From contig JAJQHY010000079.1 in the NCBI GenBank assembly GCA_021199495.1, positions 32,396 to 96,395 on the forward strand: 64,000 nucleotides of DNA, in the 5' to 3' direction. Below are positions 1-8,114 of the stretch, piece after piece. Source of the DNA: Lachnospiraceae bacterium. GTDB lineage: Bacteria; Bacillota; Clostridia; Lachnospirales; Lachnospiraceae. How positions within the stretch are numbered: position 1 is the stretch's first letter; every line of letters begins with the position of its first letter. The notes below the pieces were generated by a model. That model ran no database searches. It had not been told where the DNA came from and saw nothing but the letters and a program-made list of their open reading frames with translations. A program made the translations under genes and the position numbers.

Positions 1-63
1 ATCCATCAATGGTTCCACTGTTTTCTCTTTGGCAGGTGTCTGAACAACTTGTTCAGAGTTCAT
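1..63 (-). CDS. 5' end of an unidentified gene (runs off the left edge)
   Basis: An ATG at 61-63 on the minus strand is preceded by a near-perfect ribosome binding site (GGGAGGTGAT, about 4 bases before the ATG) and opens a frame of 21 codons that runs off the left edge. The visible residues are polar and charged (MNSEQVVQTPAKEKTVEP), with no signal peptide and no motif. The strong start signal is the only reason to call it. The product cannot be recognised from this stub. Confidence 0.6.
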   Translation of the reverse strand, partial: MNSEQVVQTPAKEKTVEPLMD

Positions 64-246
64 AATATCACCTCCCAATCTGACAGGATACGCTCCTTCC
101 CGCGGCTGCAAACCAGCGCGAAATATACGAAATTCTGTCGATGAGTGGAGTATACCATAAAACTTTGTATATTTGGGTCTATATATCGTCCTTTTTAAAA
201 TTTAATATTTTCTTAAGATTTCAGGAACCGCTCGCTTGATACCGCA

Positions 247-1344
247 TTATTCTGGCCCAATCAGCGCCAGGGAAGCATTTTTATACTTATCATCATCCGT
301 CACCTCACGAATGACCTTTAGCTGCTTTGGAAAATGAATTTCTGCGTTTTCATCACTCAGCTCAATCTCCACAATTGCCTGATCCTGCCAGAATGGGTAG
401 ACATCGATCTCAAAATACTGATTCTGCCAGGTCAGGCAGTAGCGGGTCTTGCGGATCTGTCGGCGGCTGGTGTCGGCGTCCATCAGGAAGGTGAGGTACT
501 CTTCCCTGGAGAGGCGGCGCTCCACCTCCACGCGCTTCATGCCGGAAATGGCATGCTTTGCCGTCCGGTAATAGGTATAATTGCCGTTAATTCCTCTTTG
601 ACGCACACGCACCTCGTCCTCATTTTCTGATTTCAGATATGTCTGAATGATCTCCACGCGGCTGCAGGTCGGCTCCTTCTCAAGCCACATGAGATCCGGA
701 TACTCGATCAGATACTTTCGCTCAATCTCCAAAGGCTCCGGCTCCCCGAGGAAGGCCGCTACCTCCGCCAAAAGGTGCTTCATCTTTCCCTCAAAATCCA
801 TTGCATTGTCTATCACGCGCAAATGAGGATGTCCCGTCCAGGCAGCGATCAGTTTGTCATCCATGGCAGCAGCCTGTTCAGGCGTTTCCGTGCGCGCCGT
901 GTTATTGGCTGTCGTATAAAACTGCTCCGCGCCCTTGGCCGCCGTCACCAGATGAAACACCGCATCATAGCTGTCGCGCACTTCCACTTCATTCAGGCCC
1001 ATCCCACCGAGAATATCATCGAATTCCTGTCTAGTCATATATGCTTTATTGTCCAGTACGCCGCGGTCGCACACAATCAGAATCTTCTGCTGTGGCATGG
1101 TGCGGGCGGCCTGCTCAAAGATGTGCTCCTTCTCCATCTGCAGGCGCACCTGGCATTTCTGGTAATCCGCGTTCGACCCGCAGGTCCAGGGCGCCACGCC
1201 TCCACCGATCAGTTCCGTCGCCGTCTCCGGCACAAACAGAACCGCATAGCCCTTTTCTGTAAATGAATTCTGCAGCCAGCTCATGGCCGTAGTCTTGCCC
1301 GCGCAGGGGCCTCCTGTGATGACAATTTTTGTAATTTCCTGCAT
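247..1344 (-). CDS. AAA-type ATPase / CYTH domain fusion protein
   Basis: A cytosolic two-domain protein of about 365 residues. The N-terminal half is a P-loop NTPase of the AAA_28 type, with Walker A motif GGPCAGKTT at about residues 10-18 and a probable Walker B segment ILIVCDRG near residue 90. The C-terminal half begins with LEIERKYLI, the EXEXK signature of CYTH/triphosphate tunnel domains, followed by alternating Arg/Lys/Glu strands such as EVRVRQRG and VEVERRLS. CYTH domains bind triphosphates or nucleotides, and the fusion is common in Firmicutes with an unproven role. An upstream in-frame ATG exists at 1395, but I chose 1344 because GGGGAGG lies 9 bases before it and the Walker A then has normal N-terminal spacing. 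No obvious operon partner. Confidence 0.85.
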   Translation of the reverse strand: MQEITKIVITGGPCAGKTTAMSWLQNSFTEKGYAVLFVPETATELIGGGVAPWTCGSNADYQKCQVRLQMEKEHIFEQAARTMPQQKILIVCDRGVLDNKAYMTRQEFDDILGGMGLNEVEVRDSYDAVFHLVTAAKGAEQFYTTANNTARTETPEQAAAMDDKLIAAWTGHPHLRVIDNAMDFEGKMKHLLAEVAAFLGEPEPLEIERKYLIEYPDLMWLEKEPTCSRVEIIQTYLKSENEDEVRVRQRGINGNYTYYRTAKHAISGMKRVEVERRLSREEYLTFLMDADTSRRQIRKTRYCLTWQNQYFEIDVYPFWQDQAIVEIELSDENAEIHFPKQLKVIREVTDDDKYKNASLALIGPE

Positions 1345-1483
1345 GTTCTTTTTCCTCCCCTCATGAAAACAAATGTTTAATTGTCTCCACCACACTTGTC
1401 ATGTGATATTTGATCAGGAAAAGTTGATCAGCAGCGGATGATAAATGTACGGCACATGGTCTTTTCCTTTCCGGAACTGCCCC

Positions 1484-1672
1484 TCATGCATGGTCCACAC
1501 TCACCCGCAATACGCTTGCCAGCTCCTTCAGCTTTTCAATATCCAGCGATGTCTCGCCGCGCTCCCACAGGCTGACCGCCTGGAATGAGACTCCCAGCTT
1601 TTGCGCCACCTCGTTTTGTGTCATGCCTGACTGCCTGCGTATTTCAGACAAACGTTGTGCAAAAACGTTCAT
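1484..1672 (-). CDS. small XRE-family HTH regulator
   Basis: A 62-residue protein that is almost entirely a Cro/CI-type helix-turn-helix: RLSEIRRQSGMTQNEVAQKL followed by GVSFQAVSLWERGETSLDI. The recognition helix (SFQAVSLWERG) is well conserved. GGGGAAGAGGCG sits just before the ATG. The protein stops soon after the fifth helix, so it is either a minimal single-domain repressor or the surviving N-terminus of a longer one. It lies between the CYTH protein and the AbiE locus on the same strand. No target is evident. Confidence 0.75.
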   Translation of the reverse strand: MNVFAQRLSEIRRQSGMTQNEVAQKLGVSFQAVSLWERGETSLDIEKLKELASVLRVSVDHA

Positions 1673-1843
1673 CGCCTCTTCCCCACTTTCTTCCAGTTTG
1701 TTCTCCGGCTACAGCTATATCATAAAGCACGGGCAATCATCTGTACAGCAAACAGCGCTTGAAAACTGTCAGCTTTTATTCAAGTACCGCTTGAATCTCT
1801 ATATTCTCAGCAAAATCAGGTCCAGATTACATTCTTTGATAAA

Positions 1844-2888
1844 TCAATCTGGTATATGCATAATCTCATCTGCAAGTATAGAATACGCATACGCAACAGA
1901 ATTACGTTTTCTTAATGACTTTAAAGCCTTTGCAACATCTTTGTCAATATGCTGCCGCTTCAGATATTCATCCGGATCCGATATTATCTCAAACTTTCTT
2001 TTCTTCAGAATGCAGGCTGTTAAGTACATGATAACCGGTGCATAAACTGATGCGGTTTCAGCGGAATAATCCAGGGAATACACATGCCCTGACAGGCTAC
2101 GAATTCCTTTCAGATAACTCTTATATTCCTCTGGGTTGACCAGCCCTCTCGCAGCCACACAGACTGATGCCTCATAAGTATCCATCAGTACATCCTGTTC
2201 CGTAGCTTCAAGTCCCCTGTAAGCGATTTCGTCCCTGACCACCTCTGAATATGTCCTGCACACCACATCGAAATCAGTCATGGCATCAGCAAGCATATAT
2301 ACATCAAACATCTGTTTCATGATTTCCAGGTCTTTTTTTGTCCCCAGCAATACTCCCGTTGTGTGAGGCGCAAAAGCTGTCAGCTTATCCGCAAGTATAC
2401 TGTTGGCATCCGGTATCTTCACCGTCAGATATTCCGGTTCCGTGATCAGGAGTTCCCCGGCAATCGGCCTCTCAACAATCTTTGCGTATTTGCTGTGTTC
2501 AAACAGACAGAATAATTTCCAGATTTTCTCCCACCCTTGGGGAGTCAAACTGAAATTTAAAATGCCGTTTTTCTATGTTGTTTTTTCCTTTGCGGACCTG
2601 CTCCTCATAGGATTTGAACGGGAAAATCTGCGACGCTTTCTCAAGGTACTCATCTACCTCTGTTCCCGGTTCCACAATAATATCAATATCCGTAGACAGC
2701 CTCATAGGTTTATCCAATAAAAGCAGAAGCGACGTCCCGCCTTTAAAAATAAATGGCAGCTCCACTCTCCGCAACGCTTCCAGCAGGCCGAACGCAAACA
2801 GCACCCTCTCGATCAGGGCCGGGTCTCTTCTGCTATTTTCACGCAGCTGCGTGATATGCTCCAATCCAAAGTTTTCTCTGCTTATCAT
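1844..2888 (-). pseudogene. abiEii: AbiEii-like nucleotidyltransferase toxin, frameshifted
   Basis: Two overlapping reading frames together give one AbiEii/type IV toxin nucleotidyltransferase. The first (2888 down to 2499) starts after AAGGAG and carries the nucleotidyltransferase core: FKGGTSLLLLLDKP followed by LSTDIDIIVEP, the GS/T...DxD motif that binds metal and NTP. It stops in SV-TGA. The family pattern continues directly in another frame from LFEHSKYAKIVERP to the end at 1844 (KLTAFAPHTTG and the helical C-terminal domain). The frames meet at about 2508-2515, where a 1-base gain or 2-base loss would shift between them. The antitoxin gene lies 13 bp upstream. Either the toxin is inactive, the assembly has an indel, or (less likely) there is programmed frameshifting. 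Confidence 0.8.
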
Positions 2889-2901
2889 ACATCTCCTTCC
2901 C

Positions 2902-3627
2902 TTATACAGTCCTCAATTTCACATTCGTCTCTTCCTCCAGGAATTTTTTTATCTTCCCGGATATTTTGCGCCTGTCCGCATACCGGAACATCCTGCTTTC
3001 ATCTATCACATAATTCTGAAATGCAGTCTCAAATATCTGCGGATATTCCGATTCTCCAAGCATGGATTTGACAAGTTTCTCTGCAAATATGTCGACCAGC
3101 AGCTTTTCCAGCTCCGTATGCCATCTGGCCTCAGAACCTTTCGGCGATTCAGTCACTAAATTTTTGACAATAATCATATCGTCAGACCTGTAATAATAAA
3201 AATCATCTTCTGTCGGTCTGATCAGAATTTTTCCTTCATATTCGTTTTTCAACCACTCAAATACATCAGAGCATAGCTCCTTTTCAACAGACACAAAGAT
3301 AACATTGTGGGCGATCTGGTGGTTTACAAACCTGTTTAACTGGTACAGCTCCATAATTCTGAAATCCAGGTCATAAAACTCATGGAAGAGAATATCTGCA
3401 ATATGAATTGAAGTATCAGAGTATAAATAATGATACACCTGCAAGCCTTCCCTTATGCAGTATGCGTTCCTGCCGATCCTGGCAACATCACCATTTGCCA
3501 AAAGTCTGCTTAAGTATTTTTCCATTGTACTGACATGAGATATCATTCCGCAGCGCTGTGCCGCCTCGAATAACTCCTCTTTTTTGAAAACAGTCTTTTT
3601 ATCAAGTTCCTTTAAACAATCATCCAC
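2902..3627 (-). CDS. abiEi: AbiEi-like antitoxin / transcriptional autoregulator
   Basis: A 241-residue protein with an N-terminal winged-helix region (KKEELFEAAQRCGMISHVST, then YLSRLLANGDVARIGRNAYCI) and a longer C-terminal domain, matching the AbiEi/DUF6577-type antitoxin upstream of nucleotidyltransferase toxins. AbiEi proteins neutralise the AbiEii toxin without stable binding (type IV) and repress their own promoter by binding inverted repeats. Two such palindromes lie directly upstream at 3648-3681 and 3721-3764. The start appears to be GTG at 3627, with AAGGAAG 10 bases before it. The toxin gene follows after 13 bp, so they form one operon. The antitoxin looks intact although the toxin does not. 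Confidence 0.8.
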   Translation of the reverse strand: MDDCLKELDKKTVFKKEELFEAAQRCGMISHVSTMEKYLSRLLANGDVARIGRNAYCIREGLQVYHYLYSDTSIHIADILFHEFYDLDFRIMELYQLNRFVNHQIAHNVIFVSVEKELCSDVFEWLKNEYEGKILIRPTEDDFYYYRSDDMIIVKNLVTESPKGSEARWHTELEKLLVDIFAEKLVKSMLGESEYPQIFETAFQNYVIDESRMFRYADRRKISGKIKKFLEEETNVKLRTV

Positions 3628-3647
3628 GAAATCATCACTTCCTTTAC

Positions 3648-3681
3648 AAATTCGGCACTTTTTCGATATTGTGCCGAATTT
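3648..3681. promoter_or_regulatory. AbiE operator palindrome, proximal (IR1)
   Basis: Perfect 11-bp inverted repeat AAATTCGGCAC / GTGCCGAATTT (arms 3648-3658 and 3671-3681, 12-bp spacer), 21 bp upstream of the GTG start. It shares the core CGGCAC-N12-GTGCCG with a second palindrome at 3721-3764. Paired inverted repeats before abiEi are the known binding sites for AbiEi autorepression. Its use here is inferred. Confidence 0.75.
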
Positions 3682-3693
3682 TTGTTTTCTTAT

Positions 3694-3722
3694 ACCTTAA
3701 GTGATAATCTCATAATTGTCAA
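3694..3722 (-). promoter_or_regulatory. candidate abiE promoter between the two operators
   Basis: On the minus strand a consensus -35 TTGACA (3722-3717) is followed after 17 bp by TAAGGT (3699-3694), a weak -10 overlapping the more consensus-like TATAAG a few bases on. The -35 overlaps the edge of the distal palindrome, and the start point would fall before the proximal one, so repressor bound at both sites would enclose the promoter. Confidence 0.5.
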
Positions 3723-3764
3723 TATAAAATCGGCACTTTTTAAATTTAGTGCCGATTTTATATT
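3721..3764. promoter_or_regulatory. AbiE operator palindrome, distal (IR2)
   Basis: Perfect 16-bp inverted repeat AATATAAAATCGGCAC / GTGCCGATTTTATATT (arms 3721-3736 and 3749-3764) with the same 12-bp spacer and CGGCAC core as the proximal palindrome. The two centres are 78 bp apart. The spacer is AT-rich and there is no clear U-tract, so an operator is more likely than a terminator, although the hairpin could also stop transcription arriving from the macro-domain gene. Confidence 0.75.
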
Positions 3765-3803
3765 CGGATTTTTACATTTTAATGGTGAAGGAAGAGCATA
3801 TTT

Positions 3804-5120
3804 CTAAATCCCCAGCAGGCTCAGATCCAGATCCAGCAGCACAATATTGATGGTATAGATATCATAAATTCCTTTGCTGATAAAATACTCGATCACAATA
3901 TCAAAGCGGCTGCTGTGCGACAGCGCAAAGCCCGCTTTCGCCAGCAAATCCTTCGTCTCGTCCAGGGACAGTTCCAGCGCAATGGCAAAGGCGATGGCCG
4001 TCGTTTTGCTTGGCTTGTAATTCACGTTGCTTCGGATCTTTGAAAAAAGCTTTCTGTCCACGTTCGCTTTTTTGTAGCACTGCGCATCGGTCATGCCTTT
4101 TTCATCGATTTTGCGCAACAACATCTGGGAAAAGCTTTCGTCCAGGTTTTTTAACAGATCGCTCAGGTCGATTGTCTGATCAGAAACCTGTGATTTTTTC
4201 AGGTTTTTGCCTGCCAAGGTACCGGCAACGACTGCTTTATCCTTTGGGGCACGCTTGATTGACGCACTGCCAGCAGGGGCTGCGGACTTCAACACTTCAT
4301 CGTCCGAAACAACCGCCCTGGGCGCGCCTTTGCCCGGAGTCAGTGCCTTCGCGGCCCTGTCATCCGGAGTGTACATCTCCGACATATCTTCCTCTGCGGC
4401 AAGCAGCATGGATGCATCTTCATCCGGAGCAAACGCCTCTGACTCAGCAAAATCCCCAATAGAATATGCAGTCCCAGGCCTGGCAGAAAACTGCGTTTTC
4501 TCCGGATACGGCTCCCACTCCCGGCCGCGCCGCTGCCCCTCCTCAAAAAGGCGCGTTGAAAGCTGCGTGCCCTCATCAGAATAATGGGCCTCAACATAAT
4601 ACGCATCTATGTATTCTGTGATGTCCTCGATCAGCCGTTTGCTGACATGAAAGCTTTCCTGATCATACACCACAATATAAACCAGCATTTCATGGGTAAG
4701 TAAAAATTTGCTGATCTCTGCAATAGCGATCTGCAGCGCCTCGTCTTTTGGAAAGCCCAGCGATCCGCTGGCAATCAGCGGGAAAGCCACCGTCTCACAG
4801 TGGTTTTCATACGCAAGATTTAGAGACTCCCGATAACAGGACTCCAGAGTTCTGCGCTTCTGATTGGGGCCGCCAAGCCAATGCGGCCCAACTGTGTGAA
4901 TGACATACCGGCACGGCAGGTCATAGCCGCCGGTAATCTTCGCCTGACCGCTTTTTAAGCCGCCCAGCCTTCTGCACTCCTCGTCCAGTCCGGGACCGGC
5001 CGCCTTATGGATCGCTTCGTCCACGCCGCCACCGCCCGCAATCAGCTTCGGATTGGCGGCGTTTACGATGGCGTCGCATTTTACTTTGGTGATGTCGTTG
5101 CGAATAATATTGATTGGCAT
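3804..5120 (-). CDS. macro-domain protein with C-terminal HTH-like tail
   Basis: A 438-residue protein. Residues 1-165 form a macro domain: MPINIIRNDITKVKCDAIVN, then AANPKLIAGGGGVDEAIHKA, the ADP-ribose-binding loop, and IASGSLGFPKDEA, the second phosphate-binding loop. Macro domains of this type hydrolyse O-acetyl-ADP-ribose or remove ADP-ribose from proteins. A low-complexity acidic/alanine linker (about 190-310) leads to a helical C-terminal domain (about 320-438) with MLLRKIDEKGMTDAQCYKKA and LFSKIRSNVNYKPSKTTAIA, which resembles a helix-turn-helix; I recall this pairing from other clostridial macro proteins. The stop codon of a small upstream frame sits inside the ribosome binding site region (AAAGGTG). 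The function of the tail is unknown. Confidence 0.85.
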   Translation of the reverse strand: MPINIIRNDITKVKCDAIVNAANPKLIAGGGGVDEAIHKAAGPGLDEECRRLGGLKSGQAKITGGYDLPCRYVIHTVGPHWLGGPNQKRRTLESCYRESLNLAYENHCETVAFPLIASGSLGFPKDEALQIAIAEISKFLLTHEMLVYIVVYDQESFHVSKRLIEDITEYIDAYYVEAHYSDEGTQLSTRLFEEGQRRGREWEPYPEKTQFSARPGTAYSIGDFAESEAFAPDEDASMLLAAEEDMSEMYTPDDRAAKALTPGKGAPRAVVSDDEVLKSAAPAGSASIKRAPKDKAVVAGTLAGKNLKKSQVSDQTIDLSDLLKNLDESFSQMLLRKIDEKGMTDAQCYKKANVDRKLFSKIRSNVNYKPSKTTAIAFAIALELSLDETKDLLAKAGFALSHSSRFDIVIEYFISKGIYDIYTINIVLLDLDLSLLGI

Positions 5121-5122
5121 AT

Positions 5123-5308
5123 TTACACCTTTTTCTGCAGCAGAACTGAAATTTTTGCTAGTTGATAAACGGAATTGCCGCAGCCTTTTAAAAGTAAATC
5201 CGGATTCTCTGAATCAGTATAAATAAAATAAATCCCCGCGTCAATCGACCATGCAGTTTTTTCGCAACTGCGGTTCCGCTGAAATGATCCTGCCATTCCT
5301 GAATACAC
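5123..5308 (-). CDS. possible small upstream frame or gene remnant
   Basis: A 61-codon frame ends with GTG-TAA within the ribosome binding region of the macro-domain gene, the spacing expected for translational coupling. Its last 40 residues (AWSIDAGIYFIYTDSENPDL and so on) look more protein-like than its start, and I find no good ribosome binding site for any internal ATG. It may be the truncated end of an older gene. I do not recognise it. Confidence 0.25.
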   Translation of the reverse strand: MYSGMAGSFQRNRSCEKTAWSIDAGIYFIYTDSENPDLLLKGCGNSVYQLAKISVLLQKKV

Positions 5309-5333
5309 CGTGACTGCCGTCCCGTTTTTGATA

Positions 5334-5362
5334 TTGCATTTTCTTCAAAAATAGCGTACAAT
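5334..5362 (+). promoter_or_regulatory. candidate promoter of the oligopeptide transporter operon
   Basis: TTGCAT (5334-5339), a 17-bp spacer and TACAAT (5357-5362), about 50 bp upstream of the ATG at 5415. This is the best sigma-A-like match in the interval and points towards the substrate-binding protein gene. Confidence 0.55.
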
Positions 5363-5414
5363 GGCCTCGACAATCAAATAATGGGAGAAATATTAGAGTA
5401 GAGAGGTAACACAC

Positions 5415-7040
5415 ATGAAAAAGAAACTGATTCTTTTCTGCGCACTGGCCCTGCTCGTCTCTGCTGCACTTGGCGCATGCGGCCAGGGTAGCAAGAGCTC
5501 CGATACACAGGCCACCGAAACGGCCTCGTCCGACAACGGCTCCGATACGGATACCACCGCGGATGACGGCACGCTTTCTGCCACGGAACCTAATATCTCT
5601 TCAGATGGTACACCTACAGCAGGCGGCAGCGTCGTGGTTGGCATGACGCAGGACCTGGTAAGTCTTGACCCCCATGAAACAACGGACGCAGGAACTCGAA
5701 GTGTGGTGTTTAATATGTATGAAGGCCTTGTCAAGGCCACTTCCGACGGTGATCTTGAACCGGCGGTTGCCAGCAGTTACGTGATCTCAGAAGATGCGAC
5801 GTGCTATACGTTCACTTTAAGAGACGGCATTTTATTCAGTGACGGAACCGCTGTAACCGTGGAAGACATCAAATATTCTATCGAACGCTATGCCCGGCTT
5901 CAGGGCGAAACTTCCTCCTTCGCACAAGCAGTTGATTCGGTCGTTATAGACGATGAAAATACGGTCAGTATCTATCTGACAGAGGCCAATTCAGAGTTTC
6001 TGGCACAGTTAACCGTCGCCATCATTCCGGCGTCAAACGACGACCCGGCGGGCAATCCCATCGGGACAGGTCCCTTCAGATACGTTTCCTACTCCGTGGG
6101 ACAAAATCTGATCCTGGAGCGGAATGAGTATTACTGGGGCGATTTAGCTTACCTGGATCAGGTGGAATTTAAATTTATCGCGGACACGGAAACCGCCTTC
6201 ACACAGCTTTTAGCCGGTACAATTGATATTCTCAATTATCTGACCACCTCCCAGGTGCAGACGCTCGAGACACAGTACAGCGACCAGTTCAATGTTGTGG
6301 AAGGCTCCATGCACCTGGTGCATGCCCTGTTCTTAAATAACGACTGCGAGCCTCTGGATAATGTCCTGGTACGCCAGGCACTCTGCTACGCGATCGACCG
6401 CGACGAGATCAATAACTTCCTCTTCGGCGGCGCCAGTGAGATCATCGGCTCTCACATGATTCCCGCGCTGACCACCTGGTATGAGGAGAGCACCGCCGAC
6501 ATGTACACCTACGACGTGGAGAAGGCAAAGGAGCTCCTCGCCGAGGCCGGCTACGCTGACGGCTTTGACTTAACGATCTCGGTTCCCAGCTCCTATTCCC
6601 AGCATGTGGACACGGCGCAGATCATTGCCAGCCAGTTAGAGGCGGTGGGCATCAATGTGACCATCGAGGAAATGGAATGGACCTCCTGGTATACTGATGT
6701 TTACCGCGGCCGCAACTACCAGGCCACAGTCATCAGCTTTGACGGAGACTTAAACCCCAGTGACTGGCTCGCCAGATACCAGTCAGACGCCTCCAATAAT
6801 TTCTTCAATTATTCCAATGAAGAATACGATTCTTTGCTGGAGCAGGCGCTGGCAACAATCGACACGGACGAAAAGGCCGAGCTGTATAAACAGATGCAGA
6901 TCAACCTGGCCGAGAACGCGGCGGCGGTCTATATTGAGGACCCGGCAGACTTTGTAGCCGTCAGCGTAAACTATGACGGCTACGTGTTCTATCCCACCTC
7001 CGCATGGGATATGTCCACAGTATATCTGATTTCAGATTGA
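5415..7040 (+). CDS. oligopeptide-type ABC transporter substrate-binding lipoprotein
   Basis: A 541-residue family 5 extracellular solute-binding protein. It opens with a lipoprotein signal (MKKKLILFCALALLVSAALG, then AC; Cys22 is the lipidation site) and a Ser/Thr/Asp-rich linker, then the mature fold from about residue 75 (VVVGMTQDLVSLDPHETTDA, YEGLVKATSDGDLEPAVASS, FTLRDGILFSDGTAV), the classic OppA/DppA/NikA pattern. It captures peptides, nickel chelates or similar oligomers at the outer membrane face. AGAGAGGT precedes the ATG. It is first in an operon with two permeases and a fused ATPase, separated from them by a hairpin. The sequence alone does not identify the ligand. Confidence 0.93.
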   Translation: MKKKLILFCALALLVSAALGACGQGSKSSDTQATETASSDNGSDTDTTADDGTLSATEPNISSDGTPTAGGSVVVGMTQDLVSLDPHETTDAGTRSVVFNMYEGLVKATSDGDLEPAVASSYVISEDATCYTFTLRDGILFSDGTAVTVEDIKYSIERYARLQGETSSFAQAVDSVVIDDENTVSIYLTEANSEFLAQLTVAIIPASNDDPAGNPIGTGPFRYVSYSVGQNLILERNEYYWGDLAYLDQVEFKFIADTETAFTQLLAGTIDILNYLTTSQVQTLETQYSDQFNVVEGSMHLVHALFLNNDCEPLDNVLVRQALCYAIDRDEINNFLFGGASEIIGSHMIPALTTWYEESTADMYTYDVEKAKELLAEAGYADGFDLTISVPSSYSQHVDTAQIIASQLEAVGINVTIEEMEWTSWYTDVYRGRNYQATVISFDGDLNPSDWLARYQSDASNNFFNYSNEEYDSLLEQALATIDTDEKAELYKQMQINLAENAAAVYIEDPADFVAVSVNYDGYVFYPTSAWDMSTVYLISD

Positions 7041-7057
7041 GAAACTGACACAATCGA

Positions 7058-7104
7058 GTGTATACGGGTAAACTGTCGAGCGAGACAGTTTCACCCATAT
7101 ACAC
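7058..7104 (+). promoter_or_regulatory. intercistronic hairpin between binding protein and permease
   Basis: Imperfect inverted repeat of about 20 bp: GTGTATACGGGTAAACTGTC (7058-7077) pairs with the complement at 7084-7104 with one mismatch and one bulge. No T-run follows. Such hairpins after a binding-protein gene often stabilise the upstream mRNA or attenuate read-through, so the binding protein is made in excess over the permeases. Confidence 0.6.
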
Positions 7105-7141
7105 GACCCATTTAACGTAATACTCTTCTGCAGGTGCTGAT

Positions 7142-8095
7142 ATGAGCCTACAATATTTTATCAAAAAACTGATTACTCTCATTATTACATTGTTGTTGAT
7201 TACTCTGCTCACCTTCACGGCGTTTACCGTGATTCCCGGCGACGCGGCACTGTTGAAGCTGGACATGGATGCGACCGACGAGCAGATCGAGGCGCTGCGG
7301 GAAGAGATGGGCTTAAACGACCCGCTGCCCGAGCGGTATTTCAACTGGCTCATATCCGCCCTGCAGGGTGATTTCGGAGAATCCTATCAATACAGCGGTG
7401 TCACCGTAGCCGAGCTTTTATCCACCAGGCTGCCGGTGACGCTCCTTTTAGCAGTCATGTCCCTGATCCTGATTCTGGTGATTTCCTTTCCGCTTGGCAT
7501 TTTAAGCGCCATGTACGCCGGGAAATGGCCGGACACCCTGATTAATCAGATCAGTCAGGTCACAATGGCCGTCCCCGCTTTCTTTCTGGGGATGATGATG
7601 ACGTGGGCCTTCGGTCTGGTTTTAAAATGGTTCCAGCCCGGGGCTTTCATCAGTCCATCCGAGGATTTCATGGGCTGCATCCGTTACATGATCTTCCCGG
7701 CCATCGCCGTGGCGCTGCCTAAAATCGCCATGGTCGTGAAATTCTTACGCAACTCCATTTTAAATGAACTCAATCAGGATTATGTGCGCACCGCGAAAAG
7801 CAAGGGAGCGCGCTCCCTTCGCGTGCTTTATTGTCACGTGCTGAAAAATGCCCTGATCCCCGTGATTACATTTCTTGCCATGGTCATCGCGGAAATTCTG
7901 GCCGGCAGCATCGTGGTGGAACAGGTCTTCGGCCTGCCTGGCATGGGGCGGCTTTTAATCACCTCCATTTCCGCCCGGGATTATCCGGTGGTGCAGGCGA
8001 TTGTCAGCTACATTACCACCGTGGTAGTAGTTATAAACTTTATTGTGGATATTCTGTACCAGTTTGTAGACCCACGGGTTAAGACGACGTCATGA
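7142..8095 (+). CDS. oligopeptide-type ABC transporter permease (DppB/OppB family)
   Basis: A 317-residue inner-membrane permease with six predicted membrane spans. The N-terminus has the family pattern (LLITLLTFTAFTVIPGDAAL, then MGLNDPLPERYFNWL), and the cytoplasmic EAA-type loop is visible (NELNQDYVRTAKSKGARSLR, then VLYCHVLKNALIPVIT). It forms the translocation pore with the next gene product. AGGTG precedes the ATG. It follows the binding protein by about 100 bp containing a hairpin, and the next gene by 19 bp. Confidence 0.93.
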   Translation: MSLQYFIKKLITLIITLLLITLLTFTAFTVIPGDAALLKLDMDATDEQIEALREEMGLNDPLPERYFNWLISALQGDFGESYQYSGVTVAELLSTRLPVTLLLAVMSLILILVISFPLGILSAMYAGKWPDTLINQISQVTMAVPAFFLGMMMTWAFGLVLKWFQPGAFISPSEDFMGCIRYMIFPAIAVALPKIAMVVKFLRNSILNELNQDYVRTAKSKGARSLRVLYCHVLKNALIPVITFLAMVIAEILAGSIVVEQVFGLPGMGRLLITSISARDYPVVQAIVSYITTVVVVINFIVDILYQFVDPRVKTTS

Positions 8096-8114
8096 CGAGG
8101 AGGAAAGATATTTT

